From positions 1 to 8,759 of the forward strand of contig JAOTWK010000124.1 in assembly GCA_029862935.1 (NCBI GenBank): a stretch of DNA of 8,759 nucleotides, read 5' to 3'. Under the pieces are notes generated by a model. The model made no database searches. It was not told the DNA's origin and was given only the letters and a program-made list of their open reading frames with translations. Source of the DNA: Gemmatimonadota bacterium (GTDB lineage Bacteria > Gemmatimonadota > Gemmatimonadetes > Gemmatimonadales > GWC2-71-9). Positions 1-6,221 of this stretch are shown here, piece by piece. The stretch's first letter is position 1; every line of letters begins with the position of its first letter. The translations under genes and the position numbers were made by a program.

Positions 1-34
1 ACGCTGGCCCTCCCTGACACCGCATCGGCGTTGA

Positions 35-505
35 CTACATGCTGCTATTCCAGATGTCGCGGTAGATCATCCACTTACCATTAAGGTTCTTCCACACCGC
101 CATGTACCGTCCGTGGTCCTGGTGCGAGCCGTCCGGTGCCGTGACGACGAACGTGCCCGATTCGACGACCCAACCATCCGCCTCCATGATCTCCATCACC
201 TTGATCTTCTGCTGCGATCCGCCAGACGCCTCCAGCGCGCTCATTAGCACTTCCGTGATGGCTGCGCGACCTTCCGCCGGCTCCGCTCCAGGCGCCATGA
301 GGACCGCGTCTTCCGCATAGAGGGCCGCGACGCCGGCAGCATCGCCCGCGTTCCAAGCAGCGGCCCACGCCTCGGCTCCTTGGTGGATTGCTGCCTTGGC
401 ACCTGAATGGTGCTCTGTGTGCTGTTCATGTTGTTCGTGCTGGCCCAGCGCGGCCGAGGGAAGAGCGAGAAAGGCCCCGCACAGGATGGGTACTAGTGAG
501 CGCAT
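35..505 (-). CDS. Secreted NTF2-like protein, SgcJ/DUF4440 type
   Basis: A 156-residue exported protein. Residues 1-21 form a Sec signal peptide (Met-Arg, hydrophobic core, cleavage likely after ALG at 19-21). The mature N-terminus is strikingly histidine-rich (HEQHEQHTEHH, about 23-33). The rest matches the SgcJ/EcaC or DUF4440 branch of the NTF2-like fold: an N-terminal helix ending in AAAWNAGDAAGVAALYAED, then MAPG, then beta strands with GRYMAVWKNLNGKW and IYRDIWN near the end. Family members are small cone-shaped barrels, some enzymatic and many of unknown role, so no reaction can be assigned. The start at 505 is preferred to the longer frame beginning at 607, because GGAGG lies 7 nt upstream of it and because it begins the signal peptide. 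The gene stands apart from adk, 215 bp away. Fold assignment is fairly sure, function is not. Confidence 0.85.
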   Translation of the reverse strand: MRSLVPILCGAFLALPSAALGQHEQHEQHTEHHSGAKAAIHQGAEAWAAAWNAGDAAGVAALYAEDAVLMAPGAEPAEGRAAITEVLMSALEASGGSQQKIKVMEIMEADGWVVESGTFVVTAPDGSHQDHGRYMAVWKNLNGKWMIYRDIWNSSM

Positions 506-512
506 ACTGAAG

Positions 513-517
513 CCTCC
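513..517 (-). promoter_or_regulatory. Ribosome binding site GGAGG deciding the start at 505
   Basis: Read on the minus strand this is GGAGG, 7 nt before the ATG at 505-503. It supports the shorter reading frame that opens with a signal peptide. Confidence 0.75.
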
Positions 518-578
518 GTTGTGAGATGAGCGCGGGATACCGCCCGAGAGCCTCCTCACCCCACAACCGCGCAACCCA

Positions 579-607
579 AGAGAATCACGGCAGCAAGACT
601 GTGTCAA
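579..607 (-). promoter_or_regulatory. Possible promoter of the NTF2-like gene
   Basis: On the minus strand a perfect TTGACA (607-602) is followed after 17 nt by TTCTCT (584-579), a poor -10 match. A start near 573 would give a leader of about 70 nt. A small inverted repeat at 607-620 touches the -35 box. The -35 is convincing and the -10 is not, so this is tentative. Confidence 0.3.
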
Positions 608-620
608 CCGCGTGCGCGGT
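607..620. repeat. Inverted repeat ACCGCG-TG-CGCGGT
   Basis: A 6-2-6 perfect inverted repeat abutting a TTGACA box on the minus strand. The flanks also carry two TTGAC-like words in direct orientation (TTTGACC and GTTGACA, minus strand). It could be an operator over the promoter of the NTF2-like gene, or chance in GC-rich DNA. Confidence 0.3.
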
Positions 621-692
621 CAAACCTCCGTGCGCAGGGTCATCTGGGGTACACTCGAGCAGATCTGGAGACTGGGGATCAACGGATGGTGG

Positions 693-715
693 CACGGCAC
701 CGCACCGATGCCGTG
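693..715 (-). terminator. Weak hairpin just after adk
   Basis: CACGGCA (693-699) and TGCCGTG (709-715) form a 7-bp stem with a 9-nt loop, beginning 5 nt past the adk stop codon. No T-run follows on the minus strand (next bases read CCACCATCC), so it is not a classical intrinsic terminator. It may protect the mRNA 3' end or act with Rho. Confidence 0.25.
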
Positions 716-720
716 GCGAA

Positions 721-1284
721 TCACTCTCCAATCACCTTCTTGATGGCAGCGGCAACATCGTCCACGGTGCCCGTTCCGGTCACGATCGTCAGCACTCCCC
801 GCTCGCGGTAATGCCCGACCAACAACGCCGTTGACCTCCGGTACCTCTCAAGTCTCTGTTTGATTACCGCGGCCGTCTCATCACTGCGCCCTTCCGCAGA
901 TGCCCTCGCGAGCAGCCGCCGGATGAGCTCGTCTTCGGGAACGTTGAGTAGCAGGACCGCCCTCACCCCCTCTCCCCGCTCGACGAGCATGCGGTTTACC
1001 TCCTCCGCCTGTCGTATGGTGCGAGGGAACCCGTCCAACAAGACCCCCTGGGCAGACTCCGGGGACGCGAGCTGCTGCTTTACCAGCTGTAAGATGACGG
1101 CGTCCGGCACCATCGATCCTCGATCCATGTACTCTTTCGCTTGGCGACCCAAGTCCGCATCCCGCTGCACCGCGTCACGGAGCAGATCGCCCGTGACGAT
1201 CCTCATCATGCCGAGGCGATGGGCGAGGAGTTCCCCTTGGGTGCCTTTGCCGGAACCGGGGGGACCGAGTAGGATCACGTTCAT
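721..1284 (-). CDS. adk: Adenylate kinase, short form
   Basis: A cytosolic enzyme that interconverts ATP + AMP and 2 ADP. At 187 residues it matches the short form, lacking the roughly 30-residue LID insertion of the E. coli type. The P-loop GPPGSGKGT is at 7-15. The AMP-binding segment TGDLLRD is at 31-37. LDGFPRT, with the conserved Asp84 and Arg88, is at 83-89. The closing-loop region RxxxEGRSDET follows at 127-137, then RLERYRRST. All key residues are intact, so it should be active. No strong Shine-Dalgarno precedes the ATG, but the P-loop follows immediately, which fixes the start. adk usually sits between secY and map/infA in the ribosomal protein cluster. Here it stands alone between a peroxidase and an NTF2-like gene, so it may be a relocated or second copy. 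A UMP/CMP-kinase-like activity is less likely. Confidence 0.95.
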   Translation of the reverse strand: MNVILLGPPGSGKGTQGELLAHRLGMMRIVTGDLLRDAVQRDADLGRQAKEYMDRGSMVPDAVILQLVKQQLASPESAQGVLLDGFPRTIRQAEEVNRMLVERGEGVRAVLLLNVPEDELIRRLLARASAEGRSDETAAVIKQRLERYRRSTALLVGHYRERGVLTIVTGTGTVDDVAAAIKKVIGE

Positions 1285-1316
1285 GCGCTGGTTGCTCGTC
1301 CGTTTGTGACCACGGA

Positions 1317-1345
1317 GCGATAGAACAGTTGCCCTTCGAGGTCAA
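1317..1345 (-). promoter_or_regulatory. Likely promoter of adk
   Basis: On the minus strand TTGACC (1345-1340) is followed after 17 nt by TATCGC (1322-1317), 5/6 and 3/6 matches to sigma-70 boxes. It lies between the upstream terminator hairpin and the adk start, giving a leader of about 25 nt, which is where an independent promoter would be expected. Confidence 0.4.
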
Positions 1346-1362
1346 GGTGTGGGCAAAATGTC

Positions 1363-1390
1363 AGAGCCCCGGCGTCACCGCCGGGGCTCT
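1363..1390 (-). terminator. Intrinsic terminator of the di-haem peroxidase gene
   Basis: AGAGCCCCGGCG (1363-1374) and CGCCGGGGCTCT (1379-1390) form a perfect 12-bp stem with a TCAC loop, 25 nt beyond the peroxidase stop. On the minus strand a short T-run (GACATTTTGCC) follows the stem. The hairpin ends the peroxidase transcript before adk. Confidence 0.85.
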
Positions 1391-1415
1391 GGCTACGTCC
1401 AGTGGCGCGATGGGG

Positions 1416-2672
1416 TCAGGGCGTCATATAGCCGTCCGAGAGCGTCCGCATGAATGCAACGAGCGCAGCTTCGTCTCCCGGTGACAACCGAAGGTTGCCC
1501 AGCTCGGCCGTGTTGACGTTCATGGCTACCTCGGGTGCCGGCCAACAGTCAGCAGCCATGGCCTCTGCAGCGGTATAGCGACTGGGACACGTCGGCTTCA
1601 CGTCGCGCGTGTTATAGAAGTGCACGATCTGTTCGAGCGACTTGAAATAGCCGTTATGTCCGAACGCTTTCACGTCTGTCGGCGAGGGACGCCGATCCAC
1701 GTTTCTCAGCGTCGGCACCTTATGCTGCCCCATGAAGTCTGGGGCCAGATCTACATAGTCGGGTCGTGTCTCGAGAAACCCACCGAGTCCGTAGTCGATC
1801 CAGCCAAGACCGTCGGGGTTGAACTCCGTCATCCCATACCACGGGTTCTCCGGGTTCGCCGGGATGCCGAGGTTGTCGAACGTGAAGTCGGTGAAGAGCG
1901 CGGGTTCCATCTTCCCTTTGCCGAGCAAGTGGCACTTCTTACACTTGCCCTTTCCACGAAACAGCGCGAGCCCCTTCTTCTCGAGCTTGGTCAGCTGTGC
2001 TATGCCTGCCACGTACGCGTCAAACTTCGACGTGAAGGCGTTGGACTCCGGTGACGCCTCGTACGCTGCGATCGACAGCGCAACCGCATCGTAGGCCTCC
2101 TCTACATACTGTTCCTCACACAGTTCGTCCTTCCACACCGCCTTGAAGAGTTCCGCATAGTCCGAGTTGCAGACACGTGTGATGACCTCAGCCATGTCCG
2201 GCAAGCCCTGCTCGACGGGGTTGAGGAACGGACCTCGTGCTTGATCGGCGGCGGGATTGCCAAGGTCTTCACCAGTCGCTCGGCCGTCCCAAAAGTTGCC
2301 CCCGACGAAGAGGTCGCCGTCGTAGTGCAGCACCGGACTCAGAGTTGCGTAGGCCGAGCTGGGCGGCTTCCTGTTGCCGAACCGGTCCAATACCGAGCCC
2401 TCATACACGGCACCGTGGGCATTGAGGTCAGAGTCGGGACCAGTAAACCCCCACTCAGGATCATGGCATGACGCGCACGACTGGTTGCCGTTGACGGAGA
2501 GGCTTGCGTCGAAGAACAGAAGCCTGCCGAGCTCGACCATGTCAGCGTCGAGTACGGGTCCGTCACCCGACTTCTTGAGCGACACCTCATCAGGGTTTGT
2601 GAGGTCATGGTCGGCGCAGGCAACACACAATGCTGCGGTCAAAACCCCTAAAGTGAATCGAGTCCTAGACAT
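1416..2672 (-). CDS. Di-haem cytochrome c peroxidase, MauG/CcpA family
   Basis: A 418-residue exported protein with two covalent c-haem sites, CASCH (66-70) and CKKCH (244-248). Family members act in the periplasm, reducing H2O2 with electrons from small cytochromes or oxidising protein or other substrates. Other family marks are LGRLLFFD (48-55), FWDGRA (127-132), GPFLNPVEQG (147-156), FTDFTFDNLGIP (260-271), VPTLRNV (319-325) and SLEQIVHFYNTR (345-356). The first 19 residues are a signal sequence with a poor lipobox (CVAC). The ATG at 2672 is chosen because AGGGAG lies 6 nt upstream, while the longer frame from 2753 would put 27 polar residues before the signal. Compared with Pseudomonas CCP, Tyr353 aligns with the axial Met, a MauG-like change. 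There is an insertion of roughly 30 residues between haem 2 and that site, and extra cysteine pairs (168/185, 362/376) may form disulfides. Substrate unknown. Confidence 0.92.
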   Translation of the reverse strand: MSRTRFTLGVLTAALCVACADHDLTNPDEVSLKKSGDGPVLDADMVELGRLLFFDASLSVNGNQSCASCHDPEWGFTGPDSDLNAHGAVYEGSVLDRFGNRKPPSSAYATLSPVLHYDGDLFVGGNFWDGRATGEDLGNPAADQARGPFLNPVEQGLPDMAEVITRVCNSDYAELFKAVWKDELCEEQYVEEAYDAVALSIAAYEASPESNAFTSKFDAYVAGIAQLTKLEKKGLALFRGKGKCKKCHLLGKGKMEPALFTDFTFDNLGIPANPENPWYGMTEFNPDGLGWIDYGLGGFLETRPDYVDLAPDFMGQHKVPTLRNVDRRPSPTDVKAFGHNGYFKSLEQIVHFYNTRDVKPTCPSRYTAAEAMAADCWPAPEVAMNVNTAELGNLRLSPGDEAALVAFMRTLSDGYMTP

Positions 2673-3034
2673 AACTATCTCCCTATGTTGTATCTGCCGG
2701 GCCCGGGCGTTCGCGTCGAAGAAGGGGTGTTGGTGAGCGTGACGCACCGGCATCCAGTCGCGTGTCGCACACCATGCAGTTGCGATGCTGAAGTGTCAGT
2801 GAAGAGACTGTGAACTATCGTGTTGCATTCATCCCTCACACCTAGCAGAATCCGTTCTTCCCCTGTGTGACGACGATGTTCGAGCGTTCGGCGCGATTGA
2901 GCTTCTCGCGTCTCGAAAGCTTCGAAGCCTTGTGCACCATGGCCTGGCCGCTACAGCTTGAGCATGCGAGAGGGGGCTGGCAACACAGTACAGGCCCTGA
3001 TCGGCTGGGGCCACACGAACAAGGATTGCCAAAC
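2673..3034. other. Divergent intergenic spacer between peroxidase and DUF6265 genes
   Basis: These 362 bp separate two divergent genes and should hold both promoters, but no convincing -35/-10 pair stands out. The peroxidase Shine-Dalgarno (CTCCCT on the plus strand) is at 2679-2684. A GC-only palindrome lies at 2697-2708. The plus-strand frame is open from 2867 into the DUF6265 gene, but its 56 codons encode no signal peptide or recognisable domain and are better read as untranslated. I see no RNA gene. Confidence 0.5.
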
Positions 3035-3526
3035 ATGAACTGCTTTCGGTATTTCATTCCGCTCGTTGCCGTCATGACTTTGGCGACAGCGAGCCTCAGG
3101 GCTCAGCAGCTCGATCTCGACGCCGCCAACTGGCTGGCCGGTTGCTGGAGCGCCGGGTCGAGCGAGCGCGTGGTAGAAGAGCAATGGATGGCGCCGCGGG
3201 GTGACCTCCTGGTCGGCATGTCGCGCAGCATCCGTGACGGCGTTGCGACCGGTCACGAGTTTCTGCTGATCCGTCGCACCGACGGCGGCGTGATCCTATC
3301 CGCGCACCCGTCCGGTCAACAGCCAGCGGACTTCGTTGGGACAGTCGTCACAGACCAAACGCTCCGCTTCGTGAATCCGTCGCATGACTTCCCCCAGAAG
3401 ATCGAATACCACCGTATATCGCAGGATCAGGTCACGGCAAAGGTGTTTGGGGAGGTCGACGCCGAGACACCAGCGTTCGAACTGCAGTTCGAGCGCGTGC
3501 CGTGCGGGGCTGCCGAGGGACACTAG
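3035..3526 (+). CDS. Secreted DUF6265 family protein
   Basis: A 163-residue exported protein of unknown function. Residues 1-23 are a signal peptide (cleavage after LRA at 21-23). The mature part looks like DUF6265: WLAGCW at 33-38, EEQWM at 48-52, a GDLLVGMSR strand at 56-64, FLLIRR at 76-81, and the signature NPSHDFPQKIEY at 114-125. These proteins are predicted small beta-rich, lipocalin-like folds common in environmental bacteria; no ligand is established. The ATG at 3035 is chosen over earlier in-frame codons because it opens the signal peptide and AAGGA lies 9 nt upstream. The next gene starts 4 nt after the stop, so the two are probably co-translated. Family assignment is from memory of the motif pattern. 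Confidence 0.8.
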   Translation: MNCFRYFIPLVAVMTLATASLRAQQLDLDAANWLAGCWSAGSSERVVEEQWMAPRGDLLVGMSRSIRDGVATGHEFLLIRRTDGGVILSAHPSGQQPADFVGTVVTDQTLRFVNPSHDFPQKIEYHRISQDQVTAKVFGEVDAETPAFELQFERVPCGAAEGH

Positions 3527-3530
3527 CGCC

Positions 3531-3911
3531 GTGTCTCCGCTGTTGATCGCTTCCACCACGCTCATCACACTCGCGCTGGTATTCTATTCCCTGGGAGTCT
3601 GGTCCGAGCGGATAGTGCGCTATTTGAGACCGTGGCACGTAGCCGCGTTCTGGACCGGCTTCTTCTTTGACGTGTCTGGCACGTTGGCGATGCATCGGCT
3701 GGCGGAGGGGCGTTTCGATCTGCGAGATTTACACACACTCACCGGTCAGATCGCCCTGTGGCTCATGCTCATCCACGCCGTCTGGGCCACTTGGGTGACT
3801 CGCAAAGGGAGTGACAACGCACGGACAGGCTTTCACCGATACAGCCTGCTTGTGTGGCTCGTGTGGCTGATCCCATACGTCGGTGGGATGTACCTCGGGA
3901 TGAGTCGGTGA
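3531..3911 (+). CDS. Four-helix membrane protein, TIGR03987/HsmA family
   Basis: A 126-residue integral membrane protein. Predicted helices lie at about 4-22, 37-55, 70-89 and 104-122. Family-typical segments are LALVFYSLGVWSERI (14-28), LRPWH (32-36), FFFDVSGTLAM (44-54), LHTLTGQIALWLMLIHAVWA (67-86) and FHRYSLLVWLVWLIPYVGGM (101-120). Four histidines (36, 68, 82, 102) sit near helix ends, which could suit haem or metal binding, but that is inference. The start is GTG at 3531, 4 nt after the upstream stop, with GAGGGA 10 nt before it. The longer open frame from 3384 overlaps the DUF6265 gene and adds an arginine-rich, non-membrane stretch, so it is not used. Function unknown. Confidence 0.82.
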   Translation: MSPLLIASTTLITLALVFYSLGVWSERIVRYLRPWHVAAFWTGFFFDVSGTLAMHRLAEGRFDLRDLHTLTGQIALWLMLIHAVWATWVTRKGSDNARTGFHRYSLLVWLVWLIPYVGGMYLGMSR

Positions 3912-3966
3912 CGCAGCGCGCTCGGATCGGCATTCTGGTAGCTTCGCCTCGAGAGGCTGGAACACC

Positions 3967-4281
3967 ATGACGAAACGGATGACCCGAGAAGACGCTGAGG
4001 CGTTGCGCCGCGACCCCAGGCACTGGCACCTGGGCATCCTTTACAGTTGCCGTCAGGATCCGCGCGTCGTCGTCCGCAATCGGTGGTTCTTCGGCTGGAC
4101 ATGGAACTGGTCACACCCGATGGTTTTGCCCGCCATCGTCGCTGCCGTGCTGCTAGTGTTGGTCCCAAGTCTGTATGTAACAACGCGCGTGACTCCGTTG
4201 GCGGGCTTCGGCACCGCGATGGGCACCGTCGCCGTCGTGGTATTGTTGGGCTATCGGAGCGCCACGGGACCTCGGGCTTAA
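3967..4281 (+). CDS. DUF5808-domain small membrane protein
   Basis: A 104-residue protein with a cytosolic N-terminal DUF5808-like domain and two transmembrane helices. The domain shows the family pattern DPRHWHLGILYSCRQDPR (16-33) followed by an aromatic GWTWNWSHP (43-51). In typical members this reads W-x-x-G-x-F/L-Y ... DPR ... GWTxNxxxP. Helices run at about 53-72 and 78-97. DUF5808 often accompanies DUF1648-type membrane proteins in Firmicutes; no such partner is here and no function is known. The start is the ATG at 3967 with AGAGG about 10 nt upstream. It lies 55 nt after the HsmA-like gene. A long frame on the opposite strand overlaps it, but the domain pattern fixes the coding strand. 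Confidence 0.75.
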   Translation: MTKRMTREDAEALRRDPRHWHLGILYSCRQDPRVVVRNRWFFGWTWNWSHPMVLPAIVAAVLLVLVPSLYVTTRVTPLAGFGTAMGTVAVVVLLGYRSATGPRA

Positions 4282-4348
4282 GACGCGCATTTGGGTCATG
4301 TGACACTAGGCGCCGGTGGTGTGGCGCACCAGATACGGAGTGATCGAC

Positions 4349-4585
4349 ATGAACGACCGCTCGTGGGAAATCCTCAATAGCTATGCCGCACTTTATGAAG
4401 CCGAACTCGCCGCTGGGCGTCTCAACTCGGTTGGCATTCCGTCCCGCATCGATCAGCATGGCGGCATGGGGGTGTTGGGACCGGGACATGCCGGGAAGAG
4501 TGTCCGCGGTGTCACCTTGCTCGTGCCGACTAATCGAGTCGCTGAGGCTCGTACCGCGCTCGACTTGGATGCGGAAGGCGACTGA
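4349..4585 (+). CDS. DUF2007 family small protein
   Basis: A 78-residue cytosolic protein. The pattern WEILNSYAALYEAELAAGRL, then NSVGIPSRIDQ, then VTLLVPTNRVAEARTAL is that of DUF2007 (sometimes called putative signal-transducing protein). It is a ferredoxin-like fold in which a helix with alternating acid and alanine residues precedes the V-x-V-P-x-xx-xx-A-x-x-x-L strand-helix. The actual role is unknown; members are often fused to zinc ribbons, which is not the case here. The ATG at 4349 is chosen because GGAG lies 8 nt upstream; an in-frame ATG at 4316 lacks such a site. It precedes the acetyltransferase gene by 27 nt. Confidence 0.75.
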   Translation: MNDRSWEILNSYAALYEAELAAGRLNSVGIPSRIDQHGGMGVLGPGHAGKSVRGVTLLVPTNRVAEARTALDLDAEGD

Positions 4586-4612
4586 GCGATTCGAGCATCG
4601 CTCACACGCCAC

Positions 4613-5122
4613 ATGATTCGCCTACTTCAAGAAGCGGACGCGCAAGCGTACATCGACCTCCGGCGCCAAGCGCTGCTGGAGGCGCCCCTCGCGTTCACTG
4701 CCTCACCCGAAGATGACGTGGCGGCATCTGTCGAAGCTGTTCGCGAGCAGCTGCGGCAAACACCCCAGTCCGTCATTATCGGCGCATTCCAAGACGGCCT
4801 CGTCGGCATCGTCGGGCTGTATCGCGATCGCCATGCAAAAGCATCACACAAGAGCCACCTGTGGGGCATGTACGTGACACCCGATCATCGTCAGCAGGGT
4901 CTCGGATCCCAGTTACTCGAGGCGGCATTGCGGCATGCCCGCACGCTCGCTGGTATCACCTGGGTCCATCTTGGCGTGAGCTCCGCGGCGTCGGAGGCGC
5001 GCCGTCTGTACGATCGGGCTGGGTTTCGGGTATGGGGCGCGGAGCCCGATGCCCTGCGTCACGCAGACCAAGCAGTCGTCGAATACCACATGGCGCTGCA
5101 ACTCGAGAGTGCTGACTCCTAG
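4613..5122 (+). CDS. GNAT-family N-acetyltransferase
   Basis: A 169-residue cytosolic enzyme expected to move an acetyl group from acetyl-CoA to an amine. Motif D/C lies at the start (IRLLQEADAQAYIDLRRQALLEAPLAF, about 2-28). The core strand VGIVGLYRD is at 64-72. Motif A, MYVTPDHRQQGLGSQLLEAAL, is at about 86-106, with the R-x-x-G-x-G pyrophosphate loop at 93-98. Motif B, EARRLYDRAGF, follows at about 128-138. The late segment GAEPDALR then a strand ending in YHMAL is common in the subgroup acting on small molecules or protein N-termini. Substrate cannot be read from sequence. No clear Shine-Dalgarno precedes the ATG; expression may depend on coupling with the DUF2007 gene 27 nt upstream. 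Confidence 0.9.
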   Translation: MIRLLQEADAQAYIDLRRQALLEAPLAFTASPEDDVAASVEAVREQLRQTPQSVIIGAFQDGLVGIVGLYRDRHAKASHKSHLWGMYVTPDHRQQGLGSQLLEAALRHARTLAGITWVHLGVSSAASEARRLYDRAGFRVWGAEPDALRHADQAVVEYHMALQLESADS

Positions 5123-5168
5123 GAACGACGTGCGCGAGCTTGGCCCAGCCTCGCTTGCTCACGATACT

Positions 5169-5184
5169 ATCTCCAATGGGAGAT
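5169..5184. repeat. Small hairpin ATCTCC-AATG-GGAGAT
   Basis: A perfect 6-bp stem with a 4-nt loop in the 106-bp gap between the acetyltransferase and lipoprotein genes. No T-run follows, so it is not a clear terminator. It could be a leader structure or a small operator, or chance. Confidence 0.25.
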
Positions 5185-5214
5185 CTGGTTGAACAGCCAG
5201 CGCTTCGAGTTCAA

Positions 5215-5221
5215 GGGGAGG
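5215..5221 (+). promoter_or_regulatory. Ribosome binding site GGGGAGG deciding a GTG start
   Basis: A strong Shine-Dalgarno 7 nt before the GTG at 5229. It supports this non-ATG start, from which a lipoprotein signal begins at once. Confidence 0.8.
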
Positions 5222-5228
5222 CTACGCC

Positions 5229-5663
5229 GTGCAACGACGCGTTGCTAGCTCACTCGTTTCAGCACTGCTCTGCGTCATCGCATGTGCCGGAAAGCAACAA
5301 GGCGTCACGGCAGCTGCAGGTGAACGCTCCCATGCGGAGACCTGCAAAGCGCAGGTGGCGGTCGGCAACCCAAATTCCTACGGAGTACTGATCGCGATTC
5401 TCGATCGTGGCCGGCGCGTTCAATTGGGGCCGGTCGAGCCCTACGCCAACCGCACCTTCCCGTTTCTGTGTCCCAGGCGGGAGTTCCAGTTCATCCTCGA
5501 TGTCGGCGACCCTGGAGTCCTACCCGTCGACGCGGCGACCAATCGTGTCCCGTGCTGGCTCACGGACAAGTCCACTGTGTCGAGTGGCCAGGTACTGACG
5601 CTCACCGTCCCGGGTGGCTTGGAGGGTCGCCTCGGTTCTAGTCTGTGTCCACGGGCTCGCTGA
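5229..5663 (+). CDS. Small lipoprotein of unknown function
   Basis: A 144-residue predicted lipoprotein. After two arginines (3-4) a hydrophobic stretch ends in the lipobox VIAC (16-19), with Cys19 lipidated. Residue +2 is Ala, so transport to the outer membrane is expected in a Gram-negative cell. The mature part is about 125 residues, mostly short predicted beta strands: CKAQVAVGNPNSYGVLIAILD, RRVQLGPVEPYANRTFPFLCP, EFQFILDVGD, then VLTLTVPGGLEGRL. Cysteines beyond the lipidated one could pair. The run of strands broken by LGxVxPxxxxxF resembles small beta-sandwich lipoproteins seen in environmental genomes, but I cannot name a family. The start is GTG. It opens a new stretch after a 106-bp gap and may be the first gene of a unit with the DinB genes. 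Confidence 0.75.
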   Translation: MQRRVASSLVSALLCVIACAGKQQGVTAAAGERSHAETCKAQVAVGNPNSYGVLIAILDRGRRVQLGPVEPYANRTFPFLCPRREFQFILDVGDPGVLPVDAATNRVPCWLTDKSTVSSGQVLTLTVPGGLEGRLGSSLCPRAR

Positions 5664-5671
5664 CGAGACCA

Positions 5672-5690
5672 TGCGTTCCGGGCCAACGCA
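5672..5690. repeat. Small hairpin TGCGTT-N7-AACGCA
   Basis: A 6-bp stem with a 7-nt loop between the lipoprotein gene and the first DinB gene. There is no T-run, so full termination is not implied. Confidence 0.25.
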
Positions 5691-5722
5691 CCACGTTCGT
5701 CCACCGCTAGTTGAGGCAGATG

Positions 5723-6220
5723 ATGCTTGATTTTCTCAGACGAGTTCTCACTCGTGATCTCACGGCGCTACGCAAGGAACTCAGTGCGTACGCCAAAGAA
5801 GAAGTGCTCTGGACCTGCCCGCCGGGCATCCCCAATTCGGCGGGTACACTCGTACTCCATCTCACTGGGAACCTGCAACACTTCGTTGGCGCGCAAATCG
5901 GTGGCACAGGCTACCAGCGCGATCGAGCTGCGGAATTCGAAGATCGCGATGTGCCTCTACGCGAGTTGGAGGCGAGAATCGACCGCACCATCGAGGCGGT
6001 GAACGAGACCCTCAACGAAATGTCCGAGGAGCAGTTGGCCCAGCCTTACCCCATTGAATTCAAGGGTCTCCGGCTTCCGACCGGCCTCTTCTTGCTGCAC
6101 CTGACGACACACTTGGCGTACCACTTGGGACAGCTCGACTACCATCGCCGAGCAGTGACTGGGAATAGTAGAGGAGTCGGCGCGCAGTCGATGCCGGAGC
6201 TTTTCGGGACGTTGCCCTGA
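5723..6220 (+). CDS. DinB-fold protein 1
   Basis: A 165-residue cytosolic four-helix-bundle protein of the DinB/YfiT superfamily. Members bind a divalent metal through three histidines and include thiol transferases (bacillithiol, mycothiol), hydrolases and many uncharacterised proteins. The likely triad is His46 (in LVLHLTGNL) plus His130 and His134 (in LLHLTTHLAYHLGQLDYHRR), spaced H-x3-H as usual and followed by GQ. His126 is one turn before. The frame opens at TTG 5711, and ATGs lie at 5720 and 5723. I choose 5723 because GAGG at 5713-5716 is then 6 nt away; 5720 is nearly as likely. The next DinB gene begins 1 nt after the stop, so translation is coupled. Substrate unknown. Confidence 0.85.
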   Translation: MLDFLRRVLTRDLTALRKELSAYAKEEVLWTCPPGIPNSAGTLVLHLTGNLQHFVGAQIGGTGYQRDRAAEFEDRDVPLRELEARIDRTIEAVNETLNEMSEEQLAQPYPIEFKGLRLPTGLFLLHLTTHLAYHLGQLDYHRRAVTGNSRGVGAQSMPELFGTLP

Positions 6221-6221
6221 T

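Noticed and set aside
526..834. Plus-strand frame across the gap between the NTF2-like gene and adk
   Set aside because: It overlaps the end of adk, has low-complexity composition and no ribosome binding site or recognisable domain.
860..1309. 149-codon plus-strand frame opposite adk
   Set aside because: The adenylate kinase motifs on the minus strand are unmistakable; the plus-strand product is Ser/Arg/Pro-rich and featureless.
2697..2708. GC-only palindrome upstream of the peroxidase gene
   Set aside because: It is very short, made only of G and C, and such words are frequent in GC-rich DNA; no promoter is placed next to it.
2867..3034. N-terminal extension of the DUF6265 protein
   Set aside because: The 56 extra residues would precede a clear signal peptide and resemble no known domain; the start at 3035 has an AAGGA upstream.
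3833..4612. 259-codon open frame on the minus strand
   Set aside because: It lies antisense to the DUF5808 and DUF2007 genes, which have family patterns and ribosome binding sites. Its own translation is rich in Arg and Ser, with no domain, as expected for a shadow frame in GC-rich DNA.
3912..5722. Integron gene cassette array, suggested by the run of small unrelated genes
   Set aside because: The gaps lack attC features: no GTTRRRY and RYYYAAC core pairs were found, and the gaps share no sequence.
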